Of a stretch of DNA of 64,000 nt, positions 24,805 through 32,515 are shown piece by piece. This DNA is from Ferrovibrio sp046297595 (GTDB lineage: Bacteria; Pseudomonadota; Alphaproteobacteria; Ferrovibrionales; Ferrovibrionaceae). The translations under genes and the position numbers were made by a program. Under the pieces are notes generated by a model. The model worked only from the letters and a program-made list of their open reading frames with translations, had not been told where the DNA came from and made no database searches. The stretch is from contig NZ_JBKBHT010000001.1 in assembly GCF_046297595.1 (NCBI RefSeq), positions 868,001 through 932,000 on the forward strand, read 5' to 3'. How positions within the stretch are numbered: position 1 is the first letter of the stretch; each line of letters begins with the position of its first letter.

Positions 24805-25584
24805 ATGCTCGCCGTCACCGACCTGCGCAAGCGCTTCTTCCCCGGCACGCCGAACGAGCGGATCGCACTGGACGGCATCGGCTTCGATCTGCCGGCCGGC
24901 GCCTTCTGTGTGGTGATCGGCTCGAACGGCGCCGGCAAGAGCACGCTACTGAATGCCATCGCCGGCAAGTTTGCGCTGGATGGCGGCAGCATCGCCATCG
25001 GCGGCGAGGACGTGGCGCACGAACCGGCCTGGAAACGCGCCCGCCTCGTGGCGCGCGTGTTCCAGGACCCGATGATCGGCACTGCCGCCGGCATGACGGT
25101 GGAGGAAAACCTGCTGCTGGCCGAGTTGCGCTCCAAGCCGCATCGCCTGCGCTGGGGCCTGACGGCGGATCGCCGCGCACGTTACCGCGACGAACTCGGC
25201 CTGCTGGGTCTGGGGCTGGAAAACCGCCTGGGCGACAATATCGAGGCACTATCAGGCGGCCAGCGCCAGGCCGTGTCGCTGGTGATGGCTGTGCTGGGCG
25301 AGCCCAGGCTGCTGCTGCTGGACGAGCATACGGCGGCGCTTGACCCTCTCACGGCCGAGCGGGTGCTGGAAGCCACCATACGCGTGGTGCGCGAGCGCAA
25401 ACTCACCACCCTGATGGTGACGCATAACATGCAGCATGCCATCGATTGCGGCGACACGCTGCTGATGCTCGATGCCGGCAGGGTTCTGCTGCTGGCAAAA
25501 GGCGAAGAGAAAGCCGGCCTCGGCATCAACGACCTGATCGCGCGCTTCCGCCACAAGGAAGACCGCATCCTGCTGGCCGGATAA
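24805..25584 (+). CDS. ABC transporter ATP-binding protein (TrpZ-like)
   Basis: A 259-residue ATPase. Walker A GSNGAGKSTLLNAIAGK (near residues 38-54), signature ALSGGQRQAVSLVMAVLG (near 150-167), Walker B LLLLDEHTAALD and switch His in MVTHNMQHA. It energises the permease encoded immediately downstream. A GTG one codon earlier is an alternative start; no clear ribosome site is seen for either, which suggests coupling to the binding-protein gene 11-14 bp upstream. Confidence 0.9.
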   Translation: MLAVTDLRKRFFPGTPNERIALDGIGFDLPAGAFCVVIGSNGAGKSTLLNAIAGKFALDGGSIAIGGEDVAHEPAWKRARLVARVFQDPMIGTAAGMTVEENLLLAELRSKPHRLRWGLTADRRARYRDELGLLGLGLENRLGDNIEALSGGQRQAVSLVMAVLGEPRLLLLDEHTAALDPLTAERVLEATIRVVRERKLTTLMVTHNMQHAIDCGDTLLMLDAGRVLLLAKGEEKAGLGINDLIARFRHKEDRILLAG

Positions 25585-25590
25585 GGCATC

Positions 25591-26508
25591 ATGGATATCC
25601 TGCTGCGGTTCTACGAACTGGTACCGGTGACGCTGGCGCAAAGCCTGATCTATGCCTTCGTCGCCTTCGGAGTCATGCTGCCGTTCCGGCTGCTCAGCTT
25701 CCCCGATCTCACCAGCGAAGGCAGCTTCCCCATCGGCGGCTGCGTGGCCGGTGCCATGATCGCGGCCGGCTTCAGCCCGCCGCTGGCCATTCTGGCGGGC
25801 GCTCTCGGCGGCTTCCTCGCCGGCTCGGCCACTGCGATGGTCAGCCTGAAATTCCGCATTTCCTCGCTGCTGGCCGGCATCATCATCGTCACCATGGTCT
25901 ACAGCATCAACCTGCGCATCATGGGTCGTTCCAATATCGCGCTGTTCCAGTTCGACAACCTGTTCGACATGGTCTGGCCCGGCATGAACAATACGCTGTG
26001 GCAGAAGATCATCTTCCTCGGCATTGGTGTCGCCCTGCTGCTGGGGCTGGCCTACGCCTTCCTGCGCACGGAAAAAGGCATCGCCTTCCGCGCCGTGGGC
26101 GCCAATCTTGACATGGCCGAGGCCCAGGGCATCCATAGCTGGTGGCATATCGTGCTGGGCTTCGGCGCGGCCGGCGCGCTCTGCGCCTTTGCCGGCGCCC
26201 TGGTGGTGCAGTCGCAGGGTTTTTCCGATGTGAATATCGGCTTCGGCGTGCTGATCAATGGTCTGGCCGCCGTGATCATCGGCGAGCTGATCACCGGTCG
26301 GAACAGCGTGTGGCGGCAGTTGCTGGCGCCGATCGTTGGCGCGGTGGTCTATTTCCAGATCATCTCGGTCTGCCTGGCCCTGGGTCTGGCGCCGACCGAC
26401 CTGAAATTCGCCACCGGCGCACTGGTGCTGCTGATGCTGGCGGCACCGAAGATCCTGCCGGGCCTGAAGCGCGGCGGCGACCGCGAGAAAATCCGCGAAA
26501 CCGTCTAA
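25591..26508 (+). CDS. ABC transporter permease (TrpY-like, BPD_transp_2 family)
   Basis: A 305-residue inner-membrane protein with about eight hydrophobic segments. PFRLLSFPDLTSEGSFPIGG near the N-terminus, ISSLLAGIIIVTMVYSINLR and RAVGANLDMAEAQGIHSWWH are characteristic of permeases partnered with ABC_sub_bind proteins and related to branched-chain amino-acid permeases. Third gene of the ABC operon; its last 4 bases overlap the stop of the convergent AEC transporter. Confidence 0.88.
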   Translation: MDILLRFYELVPVTLAQSLIYAFVAFGVMLPFRLLSFPDLTSEGSFPIGGCVAGAMIAAGFSPPLAILAGALGGFLAGSATAMVSLKFRISSLLAGIIIVTMVYSINLRIMGRSNIALFQFDNLFDMVWPGMNNTLWQKIIFLGIGVALLLGLAYAFLRTEKGIAFRAVGANLDMAEAQGIHSWWHIVLGFGAAGALCAFAGALVVQSQGFSDVNIGFGVLINGLAAVIIGELITGRNSVWRQLLAPIVGAVVYFQIISVCLALGLAPTDLKFATGALVLLMLAAPKILPGLKRGGDREKIRETV

Positions 26509-27443
26509 TAGGCGGTGAACAGCACCATGAAGGCCGAAACGGTGACGGTGGCGATCATCGTCGTCACCAGGATGGTGCTGGAGGTGCGCTGCACATAGGT
26601 GTTGGTGGCGGTGGCGAGGATATAGACATTCGCCGCCGTCGGCATCGAGGCCTGGATCACCGCGACCGCTGTGAGGAAGGCATCCAGCTTCAGCACATAG
26701 GCCGCCAGAATCCAGACCAGCAGGGGATGGATCGCCAGTTTGCCGATGGCAGTGAGCGTCACCTGATCCAGACCTTCCGAGATCGGCCGACCGACCAGCG
26801 TGAGGCCCAGCGCGAACAGTGCGCAGGGTGCGGCGGCATCCGACAGCAGGCTGAGCAGGGCATGCAGCGGTACCGGCAAGCTCAGCCCGGTCAGGCCCCA
26901 GATCAGGCCGGCGAAGGTGGAGAGGATCAGCGGATTGCGGTTCATGCCGATGGCGACCTTGCGAAAGATCGCCCCCAGCGAGGCATGGCCGCCGCCGGTG
27001 CCTTCGATGATCGCGGTGGTGAGCGGGATCAGCAGGATGTGGTCGAACACGATCACCAGCACGGCCGGCAGCACGGCGGCATCGCCGAACAGCGTGACCA
27101 GGATCGGCAGCCCCATGAAGCCGACATTGCCGAAGCTGGCGCCCATGCCCTGCACGGCGCGTTCGCCCCATTTCATCGGGAACAGTAGGCGGCTGAGCCC
27201 CACCACCAGACCATAGGCCAGCAGCCCGCCGCCGGTGTAGGCGGCCACGAATTTCGGATCGAAGGCCTCGAAGACCGGCGCCTCCGACATCTTGAGGAAC
27301 AGCATGGCCGGCAGGGCGAACCAGATCACGAAGGCATTCAGACCCAGATAGGCCTGCGCGGTGATCAGCCGCGTGTAGCCGGCGGCATAGCCGGTGAAGA
27401 TCAGGCCGAAAAACGGCAGCGAGACGTTGAGCAGTGTTTCCAT
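26505..27443 (-). CDS. AEC family transporter
   Basis: A 312-residue protein with about ten transmembrane segments of the auxin efflux carrier family, which moves organic acids such as malate or malonate. FGLIFTGYAAGYTRLI near residue 12, GASFGNVGFMGLPILVTLFG near residues 101-120 and the second-half motif AVIQASMPTAANVYILATAT match the two crossing helices of the family. It stands alone between the ABC operon and the thioesterase gene (25 bp). The substrate cannot be deduced. Confidence 0.88.
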   Translation of the reverse strand: METLLNVSLPFFGLIFTGYAAGYTRLITAQAYLGLNAFVIWFALPAMLFLKMSEAPVFEAFDPKFVAAYTGGGLLAYGLVVGLSRLLFPMKWGERAVQGMGASFGNVGFMGLPILVTLFGDAAVLPAVLVIVFDHILLIPLTTAIIEGTGGGHASLGAIFRKVAIGMNRNPLILSTFAGLIWGLTGLSLPVPLHALLSLLSDAAAPCALFALGLTLVGRPISEGLDQVTLTAIGKLAIHPLLVWILAAYVLKLDAFLTAVAVIQASMPTAANVYILATATNTYVQRTSSTILVTTMIATVTVSAFMVLFTAY

Positions 27444-27468
27444 GTCGCGCCGCCCCCCTTTCCCTGCC

Positions 27469-28833
27469 TTATTCCGCCGGCTGCGGCATCACCAGCCGCT
27501 TCGAGAACGATTGCCGCACATGGTCCGGCATCACGATGGATTTGCGGGCCTTCAGGTCGAACAGCACGGCAATGATCTCGGCGCGGGCCAGCGGCTGGCG
27601 CGTGTTGCTGTCGAGCAGGAAATGGCAGAAGCGCCAGGTCTTCTCGCGCAGTTCCAGGATTCCGGTGCGGGTGTAATAGGCATCGCCTATGTTCAGCGGC
27701 CCGAAATAGTCGATGGCATAATCCAGCGCCGCCGAACCCAGGCCCTGCTGCCGCATCTGCTCCGCCGTCAGATCGCCACCGGCCAGCATATTGCCGGCCG
27801 CTTCGGAAAACCGCGCCATGTAGAAACGCGTGGCCATGCGTCCGGTTTCTTCCGCTTCCCAGCGGTCCACCGCGCCACGGCAGGTCTCATACATGCCGTC
27901 CACCGGCGCGGATGGCGCCGGCGGGTTGCCGGCCGGACCGGGCGGCGGCGGCGCGACAAGCTGTGCGGCCAACGCCTCGGCTGCCTGCTTCACATCGGCC
28001 GACAAAGCCAGCGCACCGCTGCCATCCAGGGCATCGAGAATTACGGTCGCCTCGCAGGTGGCCGACAATGTGCCTGTCTCGTCTTCATAGAGTTCGTGAT
28101 AGAGATGAAGGCGGTCGGCTTCCACCGCACGGATGCCGCTGCGCAGGCGCAGCACCGCGCCCTCGTGGTTCTCGCGCTTGAACTGGATGCGATGCCGCAG
28201 CGGGCGCAGGGCCGCCTTGTCTGCACGCCGCCGCGTGGGGCCATAACCCAGCGCCAGCAGCACCTGTTTCTCGGCGGCGGCGAAATGCGACAGATAGAAC
28301 TGCACGTTCATATGGCCCATGCGGTCGCATTCCCAGGATGCGACCAGGCTGCGGCCGCTGGGCAGGAAGCCCTGCTCGACCGGCGGGATGGCCACGGCAC
28401 CGGGCGCGTCATCGGCACGCACCAGCACACGCTGGAAGCCGGCCTCGATATCGGCCGGCAGGGAAACGGATTTGCGCGACTGCAGATCGAGGCAGAGTCC
28501 GAACACATCCGCCGTCATGCAGAGTTGGCCGCTTTCGGCGTTGTAGAGCCGATGGTGGAAACGCAGCTTCTTGCCTTGCGCCATCGTGACGCCGCTTTCC
28601 ATGCGGATCAGGTCGCCGGCATGCAGTTCGGCCAGGTATTTCAGGTCCGACTGCACGGCGGCGATGCCGAGCTTCTGTTCGGCAAAGGCCTTGCGGCCGA
28701 AGCCGGCTGCCATCAGCACGCTGGCCGCGGCATCGCTGAAGCGCGCGGTGTAGAACTGCACGTTCATATGGCCATACTGGTCGCATTCCCAGGCGGCGAC
28801 GCCGCCGCGGTAGCTTTCGATAAAATTGCTCAC
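27469..28833 (-). CDS. Triple-hotdog acyl-CoA thioesterase-like protein
   Basis: A 454-residue protein containing three tandem hotdog domains of the 4-hydroxybenzoyl-CoA thioesterase/YbgC type, each opening with a related motif. Domain 1: AWECDQYGHMNVQFYTARFS (residues 14-33). Domain 2: SWECDRMGHMNVQFYLSHF (about 168-186). Domain 3: RWEAEETGRMATRFYMARFS (about 321-340). Domains 1 and 2 retain the Asp and GHMN expected of active enzymes; in domain 3 Asp is Glu, His is Arg and Asn is Ala, so it is probably inactive and structural. A Pro/Ala linker precedes domain 3. Lies downstream of the TetR and crotonase genes on the same strand. Substrate unknown. Confidence 0.82.
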   Translation of the reverse strand: MSNFIESYRGGVAAWECDQYGHMNVQFYTARFSDAAASVLMAAGFGRKAFAEQKLGIAAVQSDLKYLAELHAGDLIRMESGVTMAQGKKLRFHHRLYNAESGQLCMTADVFGLCLDLQSRKSVSLPADIEAGFQRVLVRADDAPGAVAIPPVEQGFLPSGRSLVASWECDRMGHMNVQFYLSHFAAAEKQVLLALGYGPTRRRADKAALRPLRHRIQFKRENHEGAVLRLRSGIRAVEADRLHLYHELYEDETGTLSATCEATVILDALDGSGALALSADVKQAAEALAAQLVAPPPPGPAGNPPAPSAPVDGMYETCRGAVDRWEAEETGRMATRFYMARFSEAAGNMLAGGDLTAEQMRQQGLGSAALDYAIDYFGPLNIGDAYYTRTGILELREKTWRFCHFLLDSNTRQPLARAEIIAVLFDLKARKSIVMPDHVRQSFSKRLVMPQPAE

Positions 28834-28910
28834 GGGGACTCTCTCGGGTCGGGCTTTGTTTTTTAATTCCGCCCATGTTCGCCCGTCAGGACGGGCGGCG
28901 CAACTCCTTG

Positions 28911-28947
28911 CTCAGCCGCTCAATCAGGGCTCAGCCGCTCGGTCAGG
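28911..28947. repeat. 18-bp tandem repeat spanning the 3' end of the TetR gene
   Basis: CTCAGCCGCTC-AA-TCAGG at 28911-28928 and CTCAGCCGCTC-GG-TCAGG at 28930-28947, period 19. The duplication includes the TetR stop codon region (28920) and changes the last residues of that protein. Confidence 0.7.
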
Positions 28948-29570
28948 CTTTCCACGGCCCGGCGCACCACGGCCTCGCCGTCATCCCCCAGCACCTTCAG
29001 GCGCCCGGTGACCTGCAGCATAAGCGCGCCGGTGATGGCCGCCGCCAGCGACACCGTCTCGGCTTTCAGTGCCTCGGGCGGCAATGGCGCCAGCCGGCGG
29101 ATGCCGTCGCCCAGCACGGTGTAGCACTGGATCAGGCGGCCGTTCAGCAAGCGGTCGAGCTCGGGATTGAGCCCCACCGGTTTCAGACCCTGGGCCAAGT
29201 AAAGCCCGAGATGGAGGTCGTCGGGCCGGTCGCGGTAGAAGCCGTAAAACGCGAGCGCCGCCGCCAGCAGGTGATCTTCGGCCGATGCCTTCACCACCGC
29301 GTCGCGCAGATGCTTCAGCAGGTCGGCCAGCGATCCGGCCAGCATGTCGGCATACAGTGCTTCCTTGCCCGGATAATGCAGATACACCGTGCCCACGGCC
29401 ACGCCGGCCTCGGCGGCGATGGCACGCAGGGTGGCGCCCTCCAGCCCGTCGCGGGCAAAGATCGTGCGCGCGGCCTGCAGGATGGCCTCGCGCTTGAATG
29501 CCTTCACCGCCCCGCGGCGCTTCTGCTTCGCGGCGGCAGTGTCGGCGTTGATGCTTATCTCAGCGGGCAT
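28920..29570 (-). CDS. TetR/AcrR family regulator
   Basis: A 216-residue repressor. The helix-turn-helix lies near residues 25-65: AILQAARTIFARDGLEGATL, then AIAAEAGVAVGTVYLHYPGK. The C-terminal helical ligand domain follows. I use the ATG at 29570 (MPAEISIN); it overlaps the crotonase stop by 11 bp, so the two are coupled. Its likely operator is the double dyad at 30447-30471 ahead of the crotonase gene. With a crotonase and a thioesterase as neighbours, an acyl-CoA ligand is plausible. The C-terminal tail is altered by a short tandem duplication. Confidence 0.88.
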   Translation of the reverse strand: MPAEISINADTAAAKQKRRGAVKAFKREAILQAARTIFARDGLEGATLRAIAAEAGVAVGTVYLHYPGKEALYADMLAGSLADLLKHLRDAVVKASAEDHLLAAALAFYGFYRDRPDDLHLGLYLAQGLKPVGLNPELDRLLNGRLIQCYTVLGDGIRRLAPLPPEALKAETVSLAAAITGALMLQVTGRLKVLGDDGEAVVRRAVESLTERLSPD

Positions 29571-30411
29571 TCTTCCAGGCCAGCGGATCGCCGCCATCGC
29601 GTTCCTTCACGGCGGCCTTGAAACCGATCTGTTCGCAGCGCTGCTTGAAGGCCACGCCTTCCGGCGAATGGCGCGTGATGCCGTCGAACAGCGTCGCCAG
29701 CGTCTGCGTCGAGTTCAGGCCCATATTGTCATAGGCCTGGTTGACCATCATTTTCTGCATCATCAGCTGGTTTTTCGGCACGCTGGCGATGCGTGCCAGC
29801 AGGGCCTCGACATGATCGTCGAGCTGATCCTCCGGCACGGCGTCGATCACCAGGCCGTATTCCTTGGCCGTCTTGCCGTCGATTAGGTCGCCGGTCAGCA
29901 GCATGCGCTTGGCCTTCTCGGCGCCTAAGCGATAGACCCACATCGCCGTGGTGGGGCAGCCCCAGATGCGCGCCGGCGGATAGCCGATCTTCGCATCTTC
30001 CGCCATCACCACCAGGTCGCAGCACAGGGCGATGTCGCTGCCGCCGGCCACCGCGAAACCGCGCACCTTGGCCACGACAGGCTTCAGCGAGCGCCAGAGG
30101 CTGAAATAACAATCGGTGGCATGCCGCATCCACTGGTAATCCACCAGCGGGTCCCAGGGCATGTCCTGGCTGCCTTTCACCGGGCGCGGCGCCTCGGCAT
30201 ATTCCTTGAGGTCGTAACCTGAGCAGAAGGCCCGCCCCGCGCCGGTCAGCGCGATCACATGTACCTCGTCATCCAGGTTGGCGCGTTCCACCGCGGCCCG
30301 CAGCAGGTCGGGCGTCTCTTCATGGATGGCGTTCAGGTGCTCGGGGCGGTTCAGGGTGATGCGGGCGATGCGGCCGTCGCGCTCGTACAAAACGATGGGG
30401 TCTGCAGCCAT
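29560..30411 (-). CDS. Crotonase (enoyl-CoA hydratase/isomerase) family protein, atypical active site
   Basis: A 283-residue crotonase-fold protein. Oxyanion-hole segments are present: TGAGRAFCSGYDLKEYAEAP near residue 56 and VRGFAVAGGSDIALCCDLVV near residues 116-135. The first catalytic Glu of hydratases (GGCE) is Asp here (GGSD), and the second (PE-x-x-x-G) is absent: the segment is GYPPARIWGCPTTAMWVYRL. It may therefore be an isomerase, hydrolase or other crotonase rather than a hydratase. Its ribosome site lies inside a perfect hairpin (30412-30438). First gene of a unit with the TetR regulator. Confidence 0.88.
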   Translation of the reverse strand: MAADPIVLYERDGRIARITLNRPEHLNAIHEETPDLLRAAVERANLDDEVHVIALTGAGRAFCSGYDLKEYAEAPRPVKGSQDMPWDPLVDYQWMRHATDCYFSLWRSLKPVVAKVRGFAVAGGSDIALCCDLVVMAEDAKIGYPPARIWGCPTTAMWVYRLGAEKAKRMLLTGDLIDGKTAKEYGLVIDAVPEDQLDDHVEALLARIASVPKNQLMMQKMMVNQAYDNMGLNSTQTLATLFDGITRHSPEGVAFKQRCEQIGFKAAVKERDGGDPLAWKNAR

Positions 30412-30438
30412 GGTTTCCTCCTGCTTATGGAGGAAACC
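30412..30438 (-). promoter_or_regulatory. Hairpin sequestering the crotonase ribosome-binding site
   Basis: On the minus strand GGTTTCCTCC, loop ATAAGCA, GGAGGAAACC is a perfect 10-bp inverted repeat directly abutting the ATG. The right arm contains the Shine-Dalgarno GGAGG, so the fold would hide it. This could give translational control (for example temperature or coupling), or the same dyad could act as a DNA site. Confidence 0.7.
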
Positions 30439-30446
30439 GTATCATC

Positions 30447-30471
30447 GTTCATAAAAATGAACAATGTTCAT
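30447..30471. promoter_or_regulatory. Overlapping dyads, probable TetR operator
   Basis: Three alternating half-sites: GTTCAT (30447-30452), ATGAAC (30457-30462), GTTCAT (30466-30471). They form GTTCAT-N4-ATGAAC and ATGAACA-A-TGTTCAT, both typical TetR-type operators. The site lies 36-60 bp upstream of the crotonase start and overlaps the GNAT stop codon. Confidence 0.72.
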
Positions 30472-30968
30472 AATTTCAGCTCACGATACCGCACATCGTC
30501 CATGGGATTATCGTAATATGGCGGAATATCGCGGAATTCGAGCGCATCGTAAATCCGGTTGGCCGCCACCATGCGCCGCAGGGTATCCAGCCGCATCAGC
30601 CGATAGCCCAGCCGACGGGCCTCGGCGATCACCGCATCGGCCAGCAGACGGCCAAGGTTGTGTCCGCGACCTTCCGGATCGACATAGAGCCGCTTCATCT
30701 CGGCCATCCTGTCGCCCTTCTCATTGGCCCCCAGGTCGCGCAGGCCGACCACGCCGCGCGCCACCCCATCCACCTTGCCCAGCAGCAGGGCGCCGTTTTG
30801 CGCCGGGTCGTATTTGCCGGGCATTTCCGCCAGTTCCTTGTCGAAGCCCTGGAAGCACAGGCTGAAATCCAGCGACTGAGCATAGGCCAGGAACAGCGCC
30901 TTGGCGGCGGCTAGGTCGTCAGGGCTGCTGACGGGTTCGATGGTGATGGTCGGTTTCGAGTCGGTCAT
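30468..30968 (-). CDS. GNAT family N-acetyltransferase
   Basis: A 166-residue acetyl-CoA-dependent acetyltransferase. The core motif A is MAEMKRLYVDPEGRGHNLGR with the pyrophosphate-binding R-G-H-N-L-G-R, preceded by the strand GVARGVVGLRDLG and followed by LMRLDTLRRMVAANRIYDAL and FRDIPPYYDNP. I start at ATG 30968 (MTDSKPTITIEP); ATG codons at 30977 and 30980 are alternatives, and no start has a clear ribosome site. The acceptor substrate is unknown. A terminator between it and PhzF separates it from the upstream unit. Confidence 0.85.
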   Translation of the reverse strand: MTDSKPTITIEPVSSPDDLAAAKALFLAYAQSLDFSLCFQGFDKELAEMPGKYDPAQNGALLLGKVDGVARGVVGLRDLGANEKGDRMAEMKRLYVDPEGRGHNLGRLLADAVIAEARRLGYRLMRLDTLRRMVAANRIYDALEFRDIPPYYDNPMDDVRYRELKL

Positions 30969-30990
30969 GGCATCCATCATGGGGGACGTC

Positions 30991-31038
30991 GCTGAAAAGA
31001 AAAGGGCGCGGTGCCTAACAGGGGAAGGCACCGCGCCC
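30991..31038 (-). terminator. Rho-independent terminator after the phzF-like gene
   Basis: On the minus strand a 13-base perfect stem (31038-31026 with 31016-31004; GGGCGCGGTGCCT / AGGCACCGCGCCC) is followed by TTTTCTTTTC. It ends the cupin-LysE-PhzF transcript before the GNAT gene. Confidence 0.88.
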
Positions 31039-31104
31039 GGCCGGGTTTGGGCACCGGCCACCGACGGCCATCGGGGCGACCGCCGAGATTTAAATCCATC
31101 AGCC

Positions 31105-31896
31105 TCACACCGTGATGCTGCCCTCCAGATACGGCACGCAGCTGCCCGCCATGCGCACGCGTTCGCCCTCGTCGCGGCAATACAGCACGCCGCCCCGCGC
31201 CGAGGCCTGGTAGGCGGTGATCTCGCTTTTGCCCAGGCGTTTCGCCCAGTAAGGCACGATGGAATAATGCGCCGATCCGGTGACCGGATCTTCCGGAATG
31301 CCCTTGGCCGGTGCGAAGAACCGCGAGACGCAATCGATGCCCGGTTTATCGCCCGGCGCGGTGACGATCACGGCAAATTTGTCGATCTGCATCAGGCCAT
31401 TCATGTCGGGCTTCAGGTTCCGCACGATGGCGGCATTGTCATAGACGAGGAAATAGTCGCGGCCGGCCATCACCTCGCGAGGTGATGCGCCTATCGCTTC
31501 GATCAGGCCGGCACAGGGTTGCGCGGATTGCGGCATACGGCTGGGAAAATCCAGCGCCAGCCGGCCGCTTTCGCCATCCGGCGTCACGGTCAGGATGCCG
31601 CTCTTGGTCGAGAAATCGATGCGCTTGCGGCTGGCATCCAGCTTGTTGAAGATCACCCAGGCGCTGGCCAGCGTGGCATGGCCACAGAGATCAACTTCCA
31701 CCTCCGGCGTGAACCAGCGCAGGCCGAAGCCATCGCCCTCCGGCACAAAGAACGCCGTTTCGGCCAGGTTGTTTTCCGCCGCGATGGCCTGCATGGTCGC
31801 ATCCGGCAGCCATGTTTCCAGCGGCACGATGGCGGCGGGATTGCCCTTGAATACCTGCTCGGCAAAGGCATCAACCTGATAGATCGGCAGTTTCAT
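31105..31896 (-). CDS. PhzF family isomerase
   Basis: A 263-residue PhzF-fold protein (diaminopimelate-epimerase-like). The start reads LPIYQVDAFAEQVFKGNPAA with the catalytic Glu46 in NNLAETAFFVPEG; the second half shows GHATLASAWVIF near residue 72 and EDPVTGSAHYSIVPYW near 208-223. PhzF of phenazine synthesis isomerises a dihydro-hydroxyanthranilate; most relatives, as probably here, have unknown substrates and no phenazine genes nearby. It lies 10 bp downstream of a LysE exporter and behind a cupin, all under the DUF1127/MocR intergenic region. Confidence 0.9.
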   Translation of the reverse strand: MKLPIYQVDAFAEQVFKGNPAAIVPLETWLPDATMQAIAAENNLAETAFFVPEGDGFGLRWFTPEVEVDLCGHATLASAWVIFNKLDASRKRIDFSTKSGILTVTPDGESGRLALDFPSRMPQSAQPCAGLIEAIGASPREVMAGRDYFLVYDNAAIVRNLKPDMNGLMQIDKFAVIVTAPGDKPGIDCVSRFFAPAKGIPEDPVTGSAHYSIVPYWAKRLGKSEITAYQASARGGVLYCRDEGERVRMAGSCVPYLEGSITV

Positions 31897-31906
31897 GTCG
31901 TCTCCG

Positions 31907-32515
31907 TCAGAGGAACAGCAGCAGGGCCGACAACACGGTCAGGCCCGCCATCACTAGATTGAAAGTCAGCCGCTGCCGCGCATTGTGCAGGAAGCGGCCG
32001 ATGCCGACGCCGAACAAGGCCCAGAGCGAAACGCAGGGCAGGTTGATCAGCGTGAAGATTGCAGCAATTAGGCCCAGCTCCACGGCATAGTCGCCGCCCG
32101 GCGTGGTGAAAGCGGCAATCGCACCGACCGCCATCATCCAGGCCTTGGGATTCACATACTGGAACAGCGCCGCCTCGTGGAAGCGCATCGGCCGCGCCTT
32201 GATTGCAGATTCGATGGCGCCGGCACGTACCAGCTGCCAGGCCAGCCACAGCAGATAAGCCGTGCCCAGCAGCTTCAATCCCTGATGCAGCAAGGGGCTG
32301 GCCAGGATGACCGCGCCAACGCCCAGTCCGCTGACCACGATCAGCGACAGAAAACCCGCGCTGATGCCCAGCATATGCGGCAAGGTGCGGCGAAAGCCGA
32401 AATTGGCACCCGACGCGGTCAGCAGGATGTTGTTCGGTCCGGGCGTGATCGACGTCACCACCGCAAACAGCACCAGCGGCAGCAGCAGGAAGCCGGACAG
32501 GTTGGCGGTCGTCAT
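31907..32515 (-). CDS. LysE family translocator
   Basis: A 202-residue membrane protein with about six hydrophobic segments. TSITPGPNNILLTASGANFG near residues 22-41 and the central QYVNPKAWMMAVGAIAAF are the LysE/RhtB signatures of amino-acid or metabolite exporters. The ATG at 32515 overlaps the cupin stop as ATGA, so translation is coupled. The next gene is phzF-like. A detoxifying export role is plausible; the substrate is unknown. Confidence 0.9.
   Translation of the reverse strand: MTTANLSGFLLLPLVLFAVVTSITPGPNNILLTASGANFGFRRTLPHMLGISAGFLSLIVVSGLGVGAVILASPLLHQGLKLLGTAYLLWLAWQLVRAGAIESAIKARPMRFHEAALFQYVNPKAWMMAVGAIAAFTTPGGDYAVELGLIAAIFTLINLPCVSLWALFGVGIGRFLHNARQRLTFNLVMAGLTVLSALLLFL

Noticed and set aside
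31105..31896. Phenazine biosynthesis locus
   Set aside because: Only a PhzF-fold protein is present; no other phz genes are nearby and most family members are unrelated to phenazines.
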